Assembly: GCF_905475345.1 (NCBI RefSeq) | Contig: NC_066592.1 | Span: 6,067,501-6,131,500, forward strand | Length of the DNA stretch: 64,000 bases | Source: Vespula vulgaris | Taxonomy: Eukaryota > Arthropoda > Insecta > Hymenoptera > Vespidae | Reading direction: 5' to 3' | In this document: piece by piece, positions 37,027 through 47,893 of the stretch | Layout of the letters: the number at the start of each line of letters is the position of its first letter | Numbering within the stretch: position 1 is the first letter of the stretch | Notes under the pieces: generated by a model | Database searches by the model: none | What the model was told of the DNA's origin: nothing | Seen by the model: the letters and a program-made list of their open reading frames with translations, nothing else | Translations under genes and position numbers: made by a program

Positions 37027-37137
37027 AGTGGCGAACCTTAAACGAAAGGGAAGCTAATCGAGAGACGTTCACCCTAAGCGGCCTCGAGTCCTTGCGCGTA
37101 CACAGGATCGCTGTATGTCCTTTCGGCTGGCATTCGG
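37027..37137 (-). CDS. Candidate internal exon, minus strand
   Basis: The minus strand shows a long CT tract and acceptor (tttctctttctacag; AG at plus 37139-37138), then 111 bases at about 53% G+C, then a strong donor (cact|gtgagtgagg; GT at plus 37026-37025). Only one frame is open across the whole length: after two bases, 36 codons beginning E-C-Q-P-K-G-H-T, leaving one base. It is thus a symmetric phase 1-1 exon. The peptide has two Cys and several Lys/Arg but no domain I recognise. The neighbouring CpG-rich segment 37385-37510 could be its promoter or another exon. This is among the better two-ended exon candidates. Confidence 0.35.
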
Positions 37138-37339
37138 CTGTAGAAAGAGAAAGAGAGAGAGAGAGAAACATATACATTGGTATGATAGAGAGGAAGGGAT
37201 ATAGAAACATAACATGTAGACATATATATCTATATGTATACACTGAACGATAGATACAGAAAGAGAGAGAAAGAGGGAGAGAGACATACATATATACTAC
37301 ACAAACATACGTATATTCTGAATGATAGAGAGAATGAGA

Positions 37340-37346
37340 GAACGAT

Positions 37347-37374
<28 letters not shown>
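37340..37374. repeat. (GA)n microsatellite
   Basis: GA run just 5' of the CpG-rich segment at 37385-37510. Confidence 0.94.
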
Positions 37375-37380
<6 letters not shown>

Positions 37381-37384
37381 AGAA

Positions 37385-37510
37385 GACTCCAATTGCGGAC
37401 CTGCGCCGTAGCGTATCAATCGCGAAGGGTGGTAAGGAGGGCGGCGCGGAGAAGGGCGCGTGGCGGCACCGGGGGTGTCAGTCACGGCCCATCTGTCCAG
37501 CATCGAGCAC
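37385..37510 (+). promoter_or_regulatory. CpG-rich promoter or first-exon candidate
   Basis: GC-rich, CpG-dense stretch (ggcgcg, gcgcgtggcggc) that ends in a perfect plus-strand donor (gagcac|gtaagt, GT at 37511). It contains tcagtc at 37478-37483, a match to the arthropod initiator core. No pyrimidine-rich acceptor precedes it on the plus strand (the upstream DNA is a GA tract), so a transcription start with a short non-coding first exon fits better than an internal exon. It could also serve the minus-strand candidate at 37027-37137, that is, a bidirectional element. Confidence 0.33.
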
Positions 37511-37704
37511 GTAAGTCCCGAAAGCGGTTCCTCCTTTTACTAGAAGCCAACCGCACGAGTTTATCTCACGAGTCTCCTCTCTCCGAAAAATATTCAACGT
37601 AATACTTCGATCGTCTAACAAGATCCAACGCGTTAACTCGTAAAAATCAGTGGGTGTATAGTAGACACACATACGCACACACGTACACGTACACACACAT
37701 AGAT

Positions 37705-37732
37705 ACATATATATATATATATATATATATAT
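37705..37732. repeat. (TA)n microsatellite
   Basis: TA run of about 28 bp following CA/TACG-type repeats. Confidence 0.92.
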
Positions 37733-37878
37733 GTACGGATACGCACATTACGTAGCACGCACACGTAGACATCTACACACCGAAGGAGCTATGTATTTGG
37801 TTGACGGCTTTCCAGGGACGACCCACCCCTCTCTCCGCACCATTCGCCGCACCGTCGCTTACAGGGATTTCCTTGAAA

Positions 37879-38000
37879 ATGGCGCTTTTCATTCCGGGAA
37901 TCTCCGACAATTTTCACGACAAATTTTTCACCAAAAAATTTTCTTCTTCCACGTCGTTTTGTTGTCGTCGTCAATATCGTCAATGTCGTCAATGTCATCG

Positions 38001-38031
<31 letters not shown>

Positions 38032-38235
38032 CTTGTTATCGTTTTAGTTGCTCGTGATGCGTATGGAAAAGTTGCAAATACGTCCGACGTTTTATTTCCT
38101 TCTAAGTTCCGACGTAAAACGTTTTCAGTTTGTTTTTTTTTCGTCCTTTTGTCTTTGTTTCTGTCTATCTTTTTCTTTCTTTTTTTTTTGTCGGTGGTAT
38201 CTTGTGAGAACGAAATCGAAACGATATCTACATGA
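37879..38235 (+). CDS. Weak ORF with in-frame trinucleotide repeat
   Basis: ATG at 37879 is in an excellent start context (cttgaaaATGG) and opens 118 codons to TGA-equivalent stop at 38233-38235. It begins M-A-L-F-I-P-G-I-S-D. An acceptor-like gcttacag (AG at 37863-37864) lies 14 bases upstream. The middle is a (GTC)n repeat giving about ten valines, and the last third is T-rich and merely poly-Phe/Leu. Overlapping frames are open for equally long stretches because of the repeat and GC content. It may be a short uORF or leader region downstream of the CpG-rich segment at 37385-37510. No family is recognised. Confidence 0.15.
38003..38031. repeat. (TCG)n microsatellite
   Basis: About nine near-perfect TCG/CGT trinucleotide copies, giving poly-Arg, poly-Val or poly-Ser in the plus-strand frames. 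Confidence 0.93.
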
Positions 38236-39165
38236 TTAAAACGTGGTATATTTCCCGACGTCGAGAGTTCGATGGCTTTGATGGTTACGTTCCATTACGT
38301 GAATCACGCGTGAAAAAATAATCTTGTTCCGTGCGTGAACGAAAAAAAAAGATGGTTATACGAGGAAATAAATTGATAAGAAACTTGGATTGGTCGAAAA
38401 TAATTTCGTTCAATGGGAATTGATCGATGACACGATGATGTTTCTTTGTCGGGATTATCAACGAACAAACTTTCAAATTTTAATACGTCTATCAAAGGAG
38501 ACGAATTATTTGAAGACACGTGGAAGCTCGTGTAAGATATATAATTTATTGACATTTTTTTTCTTTTCTGTTTCCTTTCCTATTTAATTTTCATTTTTCG
38601 TTTACTTGTTCGACTCGTCTTAGTTTCTCATTCGTCATTGTTAAATACGGTATAAACCTCGAATGTTTACTTTTCATTGATGTTTAATAACAAAGAGGAC
38701 GCGATATCGAAGATAAGTCGTTGTTGCAAGCATGCTTTTAGACGAGCCGACGCGATACGTATCCGAGGCCGTTCGGAGCACGGTTCTAATTATAGGTTCA
38801 TAAATCAAGGAAAGATAAAAGATACCGCGAATCGACCCTTTCGATAGAACAAGGAAACCTGTCACGATAAGAGTCAACGCAAATGCCTCATTAAGGAATT
38901 GCGTTTGATGCTTGTTCGAGTTACGAACATGCAATACTATTAATTCGTTCTTATCATTCGTATCGTCTGATTAATACCGTGTGTGCGTTTTATTTATTAA
39001 CTTACGTTATAGTCGATTAATTAAAATAATTATAGATAAAACGTAGAAAGAAAGAGTCATTCTTACGAATGATATCGCTTTGATATTCTGATCCAATCTG
39101 ATCAACGATAAAACGAGTGGAAAATCTTTGGAAAGACGATCCTTTAAGAATACATATCTACTTAC

Positions 39166-39339
39166 TCGAAAATGTCTTTCGGTGTGTCTACGATCGAAAA
39201 CGATCGATACAAAGTGCAGACTCGACGCACATTCGATATCTTGTGCAAGGTCGGACATTTCCTTCGGAGACAGTCGACAAGAACGAACCACGTGCTTCGT
39301 GAACGCCGATATCGATATCACGCTGTCTAGTGTTCGCAT
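39166..39339 (-). CDS. Weak first-exon candidate, minus strand
   Basis: On the minus strand an ATG (plus-strand 39339) opens 58 codons (starting MRTLDSVISISAF) up to a perfect donor, ttcga|gtaagtag, in phase 0. If not spliced the frame continues to 110 codons (stop at 39007). The residues are varied rather than repeat-derived. Against it, two plus-strand frames over the same DNA are open for 61 and 94 codons, which shows that this CpG-rich patch simply lacks stops. There is no recognised family and no clear promoter. Confidence 0.18.
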
Positions 39340-40005
39340 CGAGGAAACACGTCTAGGTAACTTTTTACCACGGTACGCATTATCTACTTTTTATCAGACG
39401 TTAGTATATTAAAATGGTTTATTGGCTTTCGCGAAATGCGGTTCTCTTCAATTCGATTCGAATGAATGTTATGTCGGATAAAAAAGAAAAAGAAGAAGAA
39501 AAAAAAAAATAAAAAAGAATTCAATGAAAGAGTCTAAAAAGAGGGTATCCTCTGGAATCAAAATCAGGGATAAACATATTTAAGCAAAAAGGTTAAAAGG
39601 TAAAAAGGTTGAATGAATGATTGAAAAAATATTTATCCAACGTGGTATAATATCAGAATTAAAATCGTATAATATTTATCAAACGTAGAAAATAATGCTA
39701 ATGACAAAATAATATCGAATGTTTAAAGTCAGAGAGCGTCGATAGATGATACAGATGATCATCGTGCGTTATTCAATTCGTCGTTCAATTTCGTCGATTA
39801 TTTTAACCGACAAAAGCCGCAACGTTTTGGTTCCGTTGATCGATGAAACGAATAGATTCGTTAGTATTATATATCGACGTTATACAAGTAGTACTTATCT
39901 ATCTATACCGTGTATACCGTGTCGAATGAATTACGTTGAAAATCACGAGTAGAGAGGAGACATCGAAGCGAGCATCAAGCAGGCAATAGTGTGTTCCCGA
40001 GGCAA

Positions 40006-40040
<35 letters not shown>

Positions 40041-40042
40041 TC
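40006..40042. repeat. (GT)n microsatellite
   Basis: GT run with GTAT interruptions, passing into cgcgcgcg. Confidence 0.92.
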
Positions 40043-40606
40043 GCGCGCGCGTTTATGGCGATGCACGCACATACGCACGTACGACCAATCCCACGATCGA
40101 AAATCAAATTATCTGCCATAGTAGCCTCGATAAGTCTCGATCGAGTTCACCGATTCACGTTGACCAAGCCGCATATGGTTATCACGTAATTATGTTACAC
40201 AATGGATAGGAAGATCTCCAATAATCTGGAATCATTATTTCTCAAATCTTCTCTAATCTTTATTAGAACAAAACACAGGCTTGATTAAATTTATTCTATA
40301 GAATCCGATTAACGTTTTGAATTTCTTTTTGTTGTTTTCCTTTTCTTTTTTTCTTTTTATCCCTTACGATAATCGAACGATCCGGGTGATTTTTGCTGGT
40401 TGTATCAACCGTAAAAGCAATGTCCATTGATGCGAGTAATCGAAATAATCCGTCTACGTGTTCTCGTTTAACAGTTACGAACTGTCAACTTATACGTTCT
40501 CGAAAACGAACGAACGAATTATGTCAATCCGTCGGTTTAGTGTGATCATTGATTTACGTATATATTAGAATAATTGTAAAAATATGTTTAAAATTTGGGA
40601 TAGAAA

Positions 40607-40610
<4 letters not shown>

Positions 40611-40648
<38 letters not shown>
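40611..40648. repeat. (GA)n microsatellite
   Basis: GA run. A reverse-complementary CT run starts 85 bp downstream. Confidence 0.95.
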
Positions 40649-40650
<2 letters not shown>

Positions 40651-40730
40651 GATCGTTTAACTCAATAATCTTCTCGAATATCGATTACAAATCGTATTAA
40701 TCGTTTTTCATCTGTATCATTATGTCTCTC

Positions 40731-40733
<3 letters not shown>

Positions 40734-40780
<47 letters not shown>

Positions 40781-40796
40781 TCTCTCTCTCTCTTTC
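40734..40796. repeat. (CT)n microsatellite
   Basis: CT run of about 36 bp with CTTT continuation, inverted relative to the GA run at 40611-40648. Confidence 0.94.
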
Positions 40797-42687
40797 GCTC
40801 TGTCCATCGAGTTATTCGTTATGCACGATCGACGTGAAATTCGATTAATCCGCGAGAAACGGGCGCGTTGCACCGAAAGTTCTGATCGATTTCGAGCGTG
40901 CGCGTTCGATTGTGCAAATAACGAATTCTAATTAACGGCGTTTCGTGCAAATTTATTCCCACCGGGAAATGTCGTCTACCGAATCGTTCCATTTTCGTGC
41001 ATCGAAAAATCGTCGTTCGCACGCTATTGAATCCTTGAAACATGTACCAACGTGTGTCGAAATCGTATCGAGGGAATTTGACGGAACGAACGGTTCGGTT
41101 CGCTTCGTTCTGTCGTTAATTCACTCTTTAATAAAAGTATAATATTGATATTTCGAATAGAGATATCGTCGTCTAATTTGCAGATAATTCTCTGTCCGTC
41201 TTATTTGCTTTATTTCGTCGATTCGTCAAATATCTTAAAGGAATTAAGAGAAACCGTATACATGCATATGTAATATGTCCGTTATGTAATTGGACTTCAA
41301 GAGAAAAAAAAGAAAAAGAAGAAGACGACGCGTTAACGATCGTTTTTATTATAACGACGATAAACGAAAACGATGTCGAGACTATTTTTAAGGATATAGA
41401 GGAATAGACGAAGCTAAATGCTTCTTATCGTTAAACATGTCAACGTACATAAATAGAGCTCTTCGGTTCTATTCTCTTATACTTATTATTCATAAGTTTA
41501 GTACTGGTTAGACTTATGTTAGTTAGAAGTAGGTACACGCTCGAAACATGACGTTCGCGCGATATTAGCAACCCCCTGAAGTCGCACTTCAATTATTCAC
41601 TGGCTACTATCATCAAACATATACGTGTCGAAAACACACTGTATCATAAGCATCGATCGCTCTTGGAGGTTCTCGACCTTGTCGGAGCACGCGAGATAAC
41701 GCTCTTAAAACTCGTGCATGCCTCTACGTGTGTCAAGTTCGCGTGTTCTCGAATATTAATTCTTTTCTTCTTTTTTTTTTGCTTTTCTTTCTTTCTCTCT
41801 TTCTCTCTTTTTTTTATACTAACTCCCCTAATCTTTACGAGCGACCATTCGTCTCGGCATTTAACGATAAGCTCATTCGAGACTTCCTTTACCTTTCGAT
41901 TCGAAAATGTTAACTCCCGTTTATCGCGTTAACGTATACCGACATGTTTAAAGATTAGCCATTAACGACATCTTTCTAATCTCACGTCCTTTCGTATAGA
42001 ACTTTTGCATGTAGGAAATGACTCGTTATCGTGGAAAATATAATAGTTGAGTCAATATAATGTGTATAGTTATCTATACTTAGCTACTTACTTACATGTA
42101 CGATAAAAAGCTTAACCATTTTTATACAGGGAGAAGGAGATGTTTTTGAAAGAAATTACGAGATAGCACGTAACAGTATTAGCATTTTCTAGAGACTCTG
42201 AGATTTACATACGTAGATCAATGGCGTCCTCAAACGTAGAATTCGAATTTTATGCGAATGGAAATATTCGAGTAACGGGATACGGCTCGATCGTTTTGGC
42301 GAGTGCCGATGATAATTTAACGACTTCTTTCGAAACTCTATTTTTCCCTTAGGATTCCCTCTTCGAATCGTTAATGCAAAACGATAGAAGAAAATGCGTT
42401 GAATCTTCGTTGAATACGAGATGCATATTCCGTTCTTCATTCGCAAAAAACTTGTCGATAAATATCGAATAAACTTTTACTTCGTATCTTGTATTCTTGT
42501 AAACAGTTCTTCAAGGACGGGTCAGACTTTTAAAACGGAAACTCTCGATCCGGTAACACGTCCTTGGATGTGTGCTGTCTGAATGAATTCACGCTTACTT
42601 TTTTGTATCTTTTTTTTCTCATAGGATAAAGTTTCTTCGTCGTTAGCTCGTGAAATGATCTTCTATTTGAACAAAATCATGAGATAA

Positions 42688-42689
<2 letters not shown>

Positions 42690-42775
<86 letters not shown>

Positions 42776-42798
42776 AGAGAAAGAGAGGGAGAGGGAGA
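42690..42798. repeat. (GA)n microsatellite
   Basis: Interrupted GA run of about 110 bp, one of the longest in the window. Confidence 0.95.
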
Positions 42799-43020
42799 CA
42801 GAATAATATTTAAAAGGATAGTTTCTTTGAGATTTATTTCAAAGAAAAATTGTACAATTTCGATATACATAAACGTTTACTCGTCATTATAACTTTGTCC
42901 ATTCGAATTTATCGTAAAACATTTTCGAAGAGACAACTTTAGTGACTTTCAATCGACGTATTTCTTTCAAGAATTTAGGAGTTATTGGAATGGATCGTCA
43001 GGAATTCGCGGTATATATGT

Positions 43021-43022
<2 letters not shown>

Positions 43023-43055
<33 letters not shown>
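43023..43055. repeat. (CA)n microsatellite
   Basis: Clean CA run of about 32 bp. Confidence 0.95.
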
Positions 43056-43060
<5 letters not shown>

Positions 43061-43967
43061 CGAAGTTGTCAACGCGTATGGTGTGACTACTGTCGATTCG
43101 ATAGAAAGAGCGGCAAGGGATATGGTACTAGAGTTGTCGTACGATTTCCGAAGATGTGGACGAACTTCGTCCGATCCGATTTAAACGGTTTGGGAAGGGG
43201 TTGATGTATTCGAACAACACTTCCGGACAATGGTGGCCGGCTCTTCCGTCATCCATCTCCCTGTCGTTTCTATTCCCTTCTCTACCATTCTCCTCATTTT
43301 TCTTTTTCTTTTTCTTTTTCTTTCTCGTTTTTTTTTCTTCTTTTTCTTTCTTACAAAGCTACACCTTCCTTAAGGTGGAATCGAAAACGACGTTGATCGG
43401 AAACTCTTACACAAATTCTAAAACGAAATCGTTTCTCCAACTAATGCGATCAATTTTTTTATTTCGAAAGATTAATCGTTCTTGATAAATTTTCACAGAG
43501 TAATACATACTGCGTATATATATATATAATATATAAATACATAGGTATATATTTTTTATTTCGAAATATCCTAAGTATTCGAGCACGGATAAATTTGTCA
43601 TAACGAAACCAGTCTTTTTCCGGAACGGAAGGAAAAAGATTCTGAAATCGAATTAGTACCGATAGGTCGGCGACATTGTTCGTGGTCATCTCGGAACCGC
43701 AACGTTTCCGTCCGAATGATCCTTTTGGAGTATTGCCCAGTATAGAGCACAGGTAGCGCCATAACTTGTTACTGAAAACCATTGTACGATACTACTAAAG
43801 TTTCTTATTTTTCAATGAGAAAGAAAATATGAACTTGAAGTTATACATTTTTCTCTCATTGAACACGTTTTTCTTTTCTTTTCTATTCCTTTTTTTTCTA
43901 TCTCGAAAGCTTTTCTTCCTCCCTTTTTCATTCTATTATATATATATACATACATACATATATATAT

Positions 43968-44087
43968 GCCGAATGCAAGATTCGGCAGGGTACACGGATA
44001 AACAATCAATGAGAGATACGTTGTGCAGGGTGCCCTGCCCTCCTACAGTTCGATAACGTAAGTAGGGCATGAACCCGGGACACCCGG
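43968..44087. other. GC-rich island with three hairpins
   Basis: A 120-bp GC-rich patch between TA and GA microsatellites. It holds three consecutive perfect inverted repeats: 43968-43974 with 43980-43986 (gccgaat/attcggc, 5-base loop), 44025-44030 with 44033-44038 (gcaggg/ccctgc, 2-base loop), and 44075-44079 with 44083-44087 (ccggg/cccgg, 3-base loop). The plus strand also has a ctcctacag acceptor and a gtaagtag donor nine bases apart (44048-44056). On the minus strand a cgggttcatgccc word loosely resembles a polymerase III B-box. It could be a structured RNA, a SINE relic or a regulatory element. Confidence 0.35.
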
Positions 44088-46736
44088 TGCACAAGCGAGA
44101 GAAAGAGAGAGAGAGAGAGAAATAGAGATAGAGATAGAGATAGAGCGGCACTCTATGTGTATGCGTACGTTCGGCGAGAAGAAAGGATAAACAAATGGAT
44201 GATGTACGCGCTTATATACCTAGAAGAATTTTGTACATCTACGTTTTGTACGTAATATACACACATATATACGGACGTACATGTGTGTATCTTTGCCAAA
44301 TAAAAAGAAGTTTCGAGTTTACAGTACATCTTTACTACTCGGAAGTAGGAGGTTCTTCTTCGCGACGAGATCTTTTAAAAAGATCTTCAGGAAGGATGAT
44401 GATCTGAGACGAGCGGATCTTCTAGAGAGCTCGAATTTCGATCATCGCTCTTCTCACAACGATACTCCGTAATCCTAGATTATTTGGATCAGATCCGGTA
44501 GACATTTCGGTTAATGGATTTTCACGATTAATGGTATAATCGTTTTTCATCGTACGCTATGCTTTTTCTTTTCTCATTCGTTCTTTTTCCTTTCTTTTTT
44601 TTTCGTTTCTTTCTTCCTTTCTTTCTTTTTCCTCAGAGTGTGCACCCGATAGTTCTGCCTCTCGCGGAAGAGTGATCTCATTTGTTGGTTTTTTCTCTCT
44701 CTTTCTCTCTCTCTTTTTTTCTTTCTTAGTTTCCTTGACCTTCGTTTAAAATGCATGTACCCGATGAACCGAACGATTTATCGTAATTCGTTTTTTTTTT
44801 CCATTTTCTGCGATACAAGAAAGTAGTAGAAAATGTTTCTTCAAGGATGAAAAGATATCGATTAATTTATAATTAATTATTGATAATTTGGTTAATAAAT
44901 CGATCGTCTTCCAAGAAAGATATTTTTTTTTCTTTTCTTTTTTTTCAGATATATTTGGAATGTTTCTGGACGATCGTTACAAGTCAAGGTTGTTTTTTTA
45001 AAGAGAGAATAATAGATCAATTCTCTACATATATATATGTATATATATGTTTATGTATATATATATATATGTGTGTGTGTGTATGTATGTATGTATGTAT
45101 GTATAAAAGAATAAAGATGGACAATAAACTCGACTATAATCGATTGAAAATATTTATTACAAATTTCTATTTTTTTTCTTTCTTTTTTTTTTAAGATATA
45201 TTCATAGTACTTTACCGATTATATCACATATACTTAAAGTCATTACAAACATAATGTATAAGACTCGACCGATGTATCGATCGTTTCGATTTAACCAAAC
45301 TATAGTCTACCTTGTATTCGATAGAACCATACAATTAGGAGATAGACGAGAAAATGTTGAATTATTTGTGAGGAAATATAAACGCGTAATAGAAAAAGCT
45401 ATCTTATAAAACATTGAAATGGCATCGACGATTATCAGGGAAAGAGTTTGATACATATATATCTATATCTACGCTAGTATTGTTTGTGTCATTGACTAGA
45501 AAGAGAAATGAAAGATAGGTTGTTCATCGATTAGAGCATGTAATTCGTAGTAACGAATGATATACCTCACGGGATTTCCATGTCCTCGTATCAGCAACAG
45601 CCCTGGCGTGGATCCAATCCCATCACTGCAAACCACTTTCCTCGACCCATTCTCACCAAGTAGCCCTTTAAATTACTCGTCATTACGTTATCGTCTCGTA
45701 AATTGTTTTTCCGTGGCGTCCTCTCGTTAATATCAATTTGTTCATCGACAGGACGTACAGGTCCTCCCTCTTCCACTCTTGAATTTTACGTAGATCTTCG
45801 ATGAAAGTTGTATCGAAAAAAAGGAATAAAAAAAAGAAAGAATAAGGGAAGAGCAAAAATAAAGAAACAGAAAAGGAAAAGGGAAGAAAAGAAAGGAAAA
45901 GAAAAAAAATGGAAAAAAAGGAGAAAATAATGAGAACGATCAATTTGGAGATTAACCCTTACGTAACGAGTTTTGACAGGTAGGCTCTCTCGATTTATTG
46001 GCACGATACATCAGACGTTCTAGCTCCTGCCACGTTCTATCGTGACTCTATTCTTCTTAATGTACGCTTCGTAAAAGCGTCACTCGAGCCGTGTGTTGAC
46101 TTTTTGCTTGGAAAGTCCTCGCGAACGTTGCGTCGTCGTCGTGCGACACGCCTCGACTTATTCGTTGTTCGATCGAACATTTTTAATCCGGAACGATGAT
46201 GAATCGTTAACTACGAGAGAACGAATTTATATTTTCATTTAATTTTTCATCTTTTGATATGTATCGACGAAGTGGCTGTGAATTATTATTAATTCGATTA
46301 TAATCGTTCCGATCAATTTTGTAGAAAAACAAAAATATATAAAAAAAAGTATATAAAAAAAAGGGAGAGAGAAAAGCGAACGGTTAAATTCGTTATGTAG
46401 GGATTAAAAAAAAAAAAAAAAGAAAAATGGAAAGAAAAATGAAAATGTTGCAGAACGCAAAGATAATCGATCGAGTAAACGAGAGACATTTATTTGGCCG
46501 AGTCAACGTGACACGCGTAAACGCAAGAAAAACGCTCGACGGAAAAGTAACGCGACGATGCTCGATATAACTGCGATACGGTTAACAGTTAATACGACGT
46601 GTATCGATCACACGAGGAAAAGAGTAGTCCGACCACCCTCGGTACTCTCGCTATCCCCGTTTCCCCTTATCCTTTCCCCTGCTTCGCCAACGTCGTTTCG
46701 CGGCCATTAATTCGCCTAATGCTTTTATATTCACAG
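44088..46736. other. Non-coding block
   Basis: A+T-rich with GA and CT tracts, a compound TA/GT/ATGT repeat at 45028-45104, and a GC-richer piece at 45590-45800 where two minus-strand frames overlap (61 and about 40 varied codons). That piece has a minus-strand donor (ttg|gtgaga, near 45660) and an upstream pyrimidine tract but no single frame open from acceptor to donor, so I do not call an exon. Confidence 0.45.
45028..45104. repeat. Compound (TA)n/(GT)n/(ATGT)n microsatellite
   Basis: TA-rich run, then GT, then about five ATGT units. Confidence 0.93.
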
Positions 46737-46821
46737 TGAACGGAGTTCCGGTGGTAGTTTAGTCGGTAACGTAAAGCTCGCCGACCATACCGGTGAAAAG
46801 TTTTCCAACGAAATGGTTTAA
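46737..46821 (+). CDS. Terminal or short internal exon candidate
   Basis: Acceptor ttttatattcacag (AG at 46735-46736) follows a C/T-rich stretch at the end of a GC-rich segment (46480-46740). After one base, the frame reads E-R-S-S-G-G-S-L-V and continues (G-N-V-K-L-A-D-H-T-G) to TAA at 46819-46821, 27 codons in all; only this frame is open. A moderate donor (gtcg|gtaacg) at 46766 would instead make a 29-nt exon. Entry phase 2 equals the exit phase of the 40-nt exon at 31744-31783, so the two can be joined in frame to give arginine at the junction. Product unrecognised. Confidence 0.33.
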
Positions 46822-47411
46822 CGTTTAGTCTTTCTTTTTCTTTTTCTTTTTTTTCCCCCCTTTTTTTTACTCTCTCACATTCTCTGTCTTTTCATGCACT
46901 TATATTACGTATAATATTCACATTTTCCTATTTTATCGGTGAGAACAATTTTCGAGAGGGAGAACCCACATAAAGAAGGTATTAACAGTCACGTATACGC
47001 TTATCTCAATGACGTACCAATTTGAATAGCTCGACACTAATCGACTACGTTTTACAATGCGCTCTTATTTTCGTGGATTTAAATCTCGAGCTGATGAATA
47101 ATCAAGCTTAACAGTGAATGTTCGTATGATGTGTACGTACGTAAATACGTACGTAGGAAACGTGTATTGTAATCCTGGCCATGTTGTTCGTGGCTCTTCC
47201 GTAAATACAGGGATGGAAACAAATCTGATACAGTTTCCCTGGAAAAAGAGATCTTTTATTTACGCTGATGTGAATGATGCATGGGCATTTCGACAATGGA
47301 AGAAAAGTACGATCAACGAACGTTTCCATATTGGCTTTTAAAATACTCTTACACGTTTCGTGATATCTACCTACTCGTAAGAAGATTAACGTTTACGAAC
47401 TACACATGTTT

Positions 47412-47446
47412 ACTTCAGTTATTCTCTCTCTCTCTCTCTCTCTCCT
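47412..47446. repeat. (CT)n microsatellite
   Basis: CT run of about 30 bp with one interruption. Confidence 0.92.
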
Positions 47447-47644
47447 CTCTCTTTTGCGAAAAATTCATACTATTGTCTAAAAAAATATCCAAATATATAT
47501 ATACGTATGGCGGATGAGAAAGGAGATAGAAACTCCATTTCTATCTATAAATGCACCGATCCGTGTTGATAAACGACACAAAGAAAAAAGGAGAAGGAGA
47601 AGGAGAAGGAAGAGGAGGAGGATTAACCCTTGACGTTTACTCAC

Positions 47645-47893
47645 GAGCTAAGAAAAAGACGATAGACGATAGATGAGGAGACGAAATATGGAAAATCGGA
47701 GGATGCAGAGGAAGGATGGAGAACGGTGGTCGGAGGACGAGGAGGATGGAAGAGGGCGCACCGTGGGAGTGATCAATACTACCCCTGCACCGACGACCGC
47801 CCTCGAGAGTAACAAAGCTCGAGTTGGACTCGCGAAAGGCAGGATTTTCGGAGGGATCACTTGGAGTGTGGCCTCGCTTCAATTGGATAAAAC
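47645..47893 (-). CDS. Candidate internal exon, minus strand
   Basis: On the minus strand, acceptor tttcatcttctcacag (AG at plus 47895-47894) is followed by 249 GC-rich bases and a donor, gctc|gtgagtaaac (GT at plus 47644-47643). One frame is open from end to end: two bases, 82 codons (beginning F-I-Q-L-K-R-G-H-T-P), one base. It is a symmetric phase 1-1 exon, as is the candidate at 37027-37137. The other two minus frames have early stops. The peptide ends in a hydrophobic Leu/Ile/Phe-rich stretch; no domain is recognised. A plus-strand ATG frame over the same DNA (47673-47915, 80 codons) is a competing reading with no splice support. Confidence 0.33.

Larger units (their letters stand above)
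38236..43967. other. Non-coding block
   Basis: Mostly A+T-rich with CpG-rich islands at 39100-39360 and 40820-41110, in which both strands have open frames. It contains paired GA/CT tracts and GA, CA and GT microsatellites. A minus-strand ATG frame ending at a donor is listed separately (39166-39339). Nothing else is supported. Confidence 0.45.

Noticed and set aside
39117..39412. Plus-strand ORFs of 61 and 94 codons
   Set aside because: Overlap a minus-strand frame of similar quality; the CpG-rich patch simply has few stops.
40819..41142. Overlapping plus and minus ORFs of 65-75 codons
   Set aside because: Neither has splice signals or a recognisable domain; CpG-rich composition explains them.
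47114..47341. 75-codon plus and 73-codon minus ORFs over the same DNA
   Set aside because: Mutually exclusive readings; only a single minus-strand acceptor supports either.
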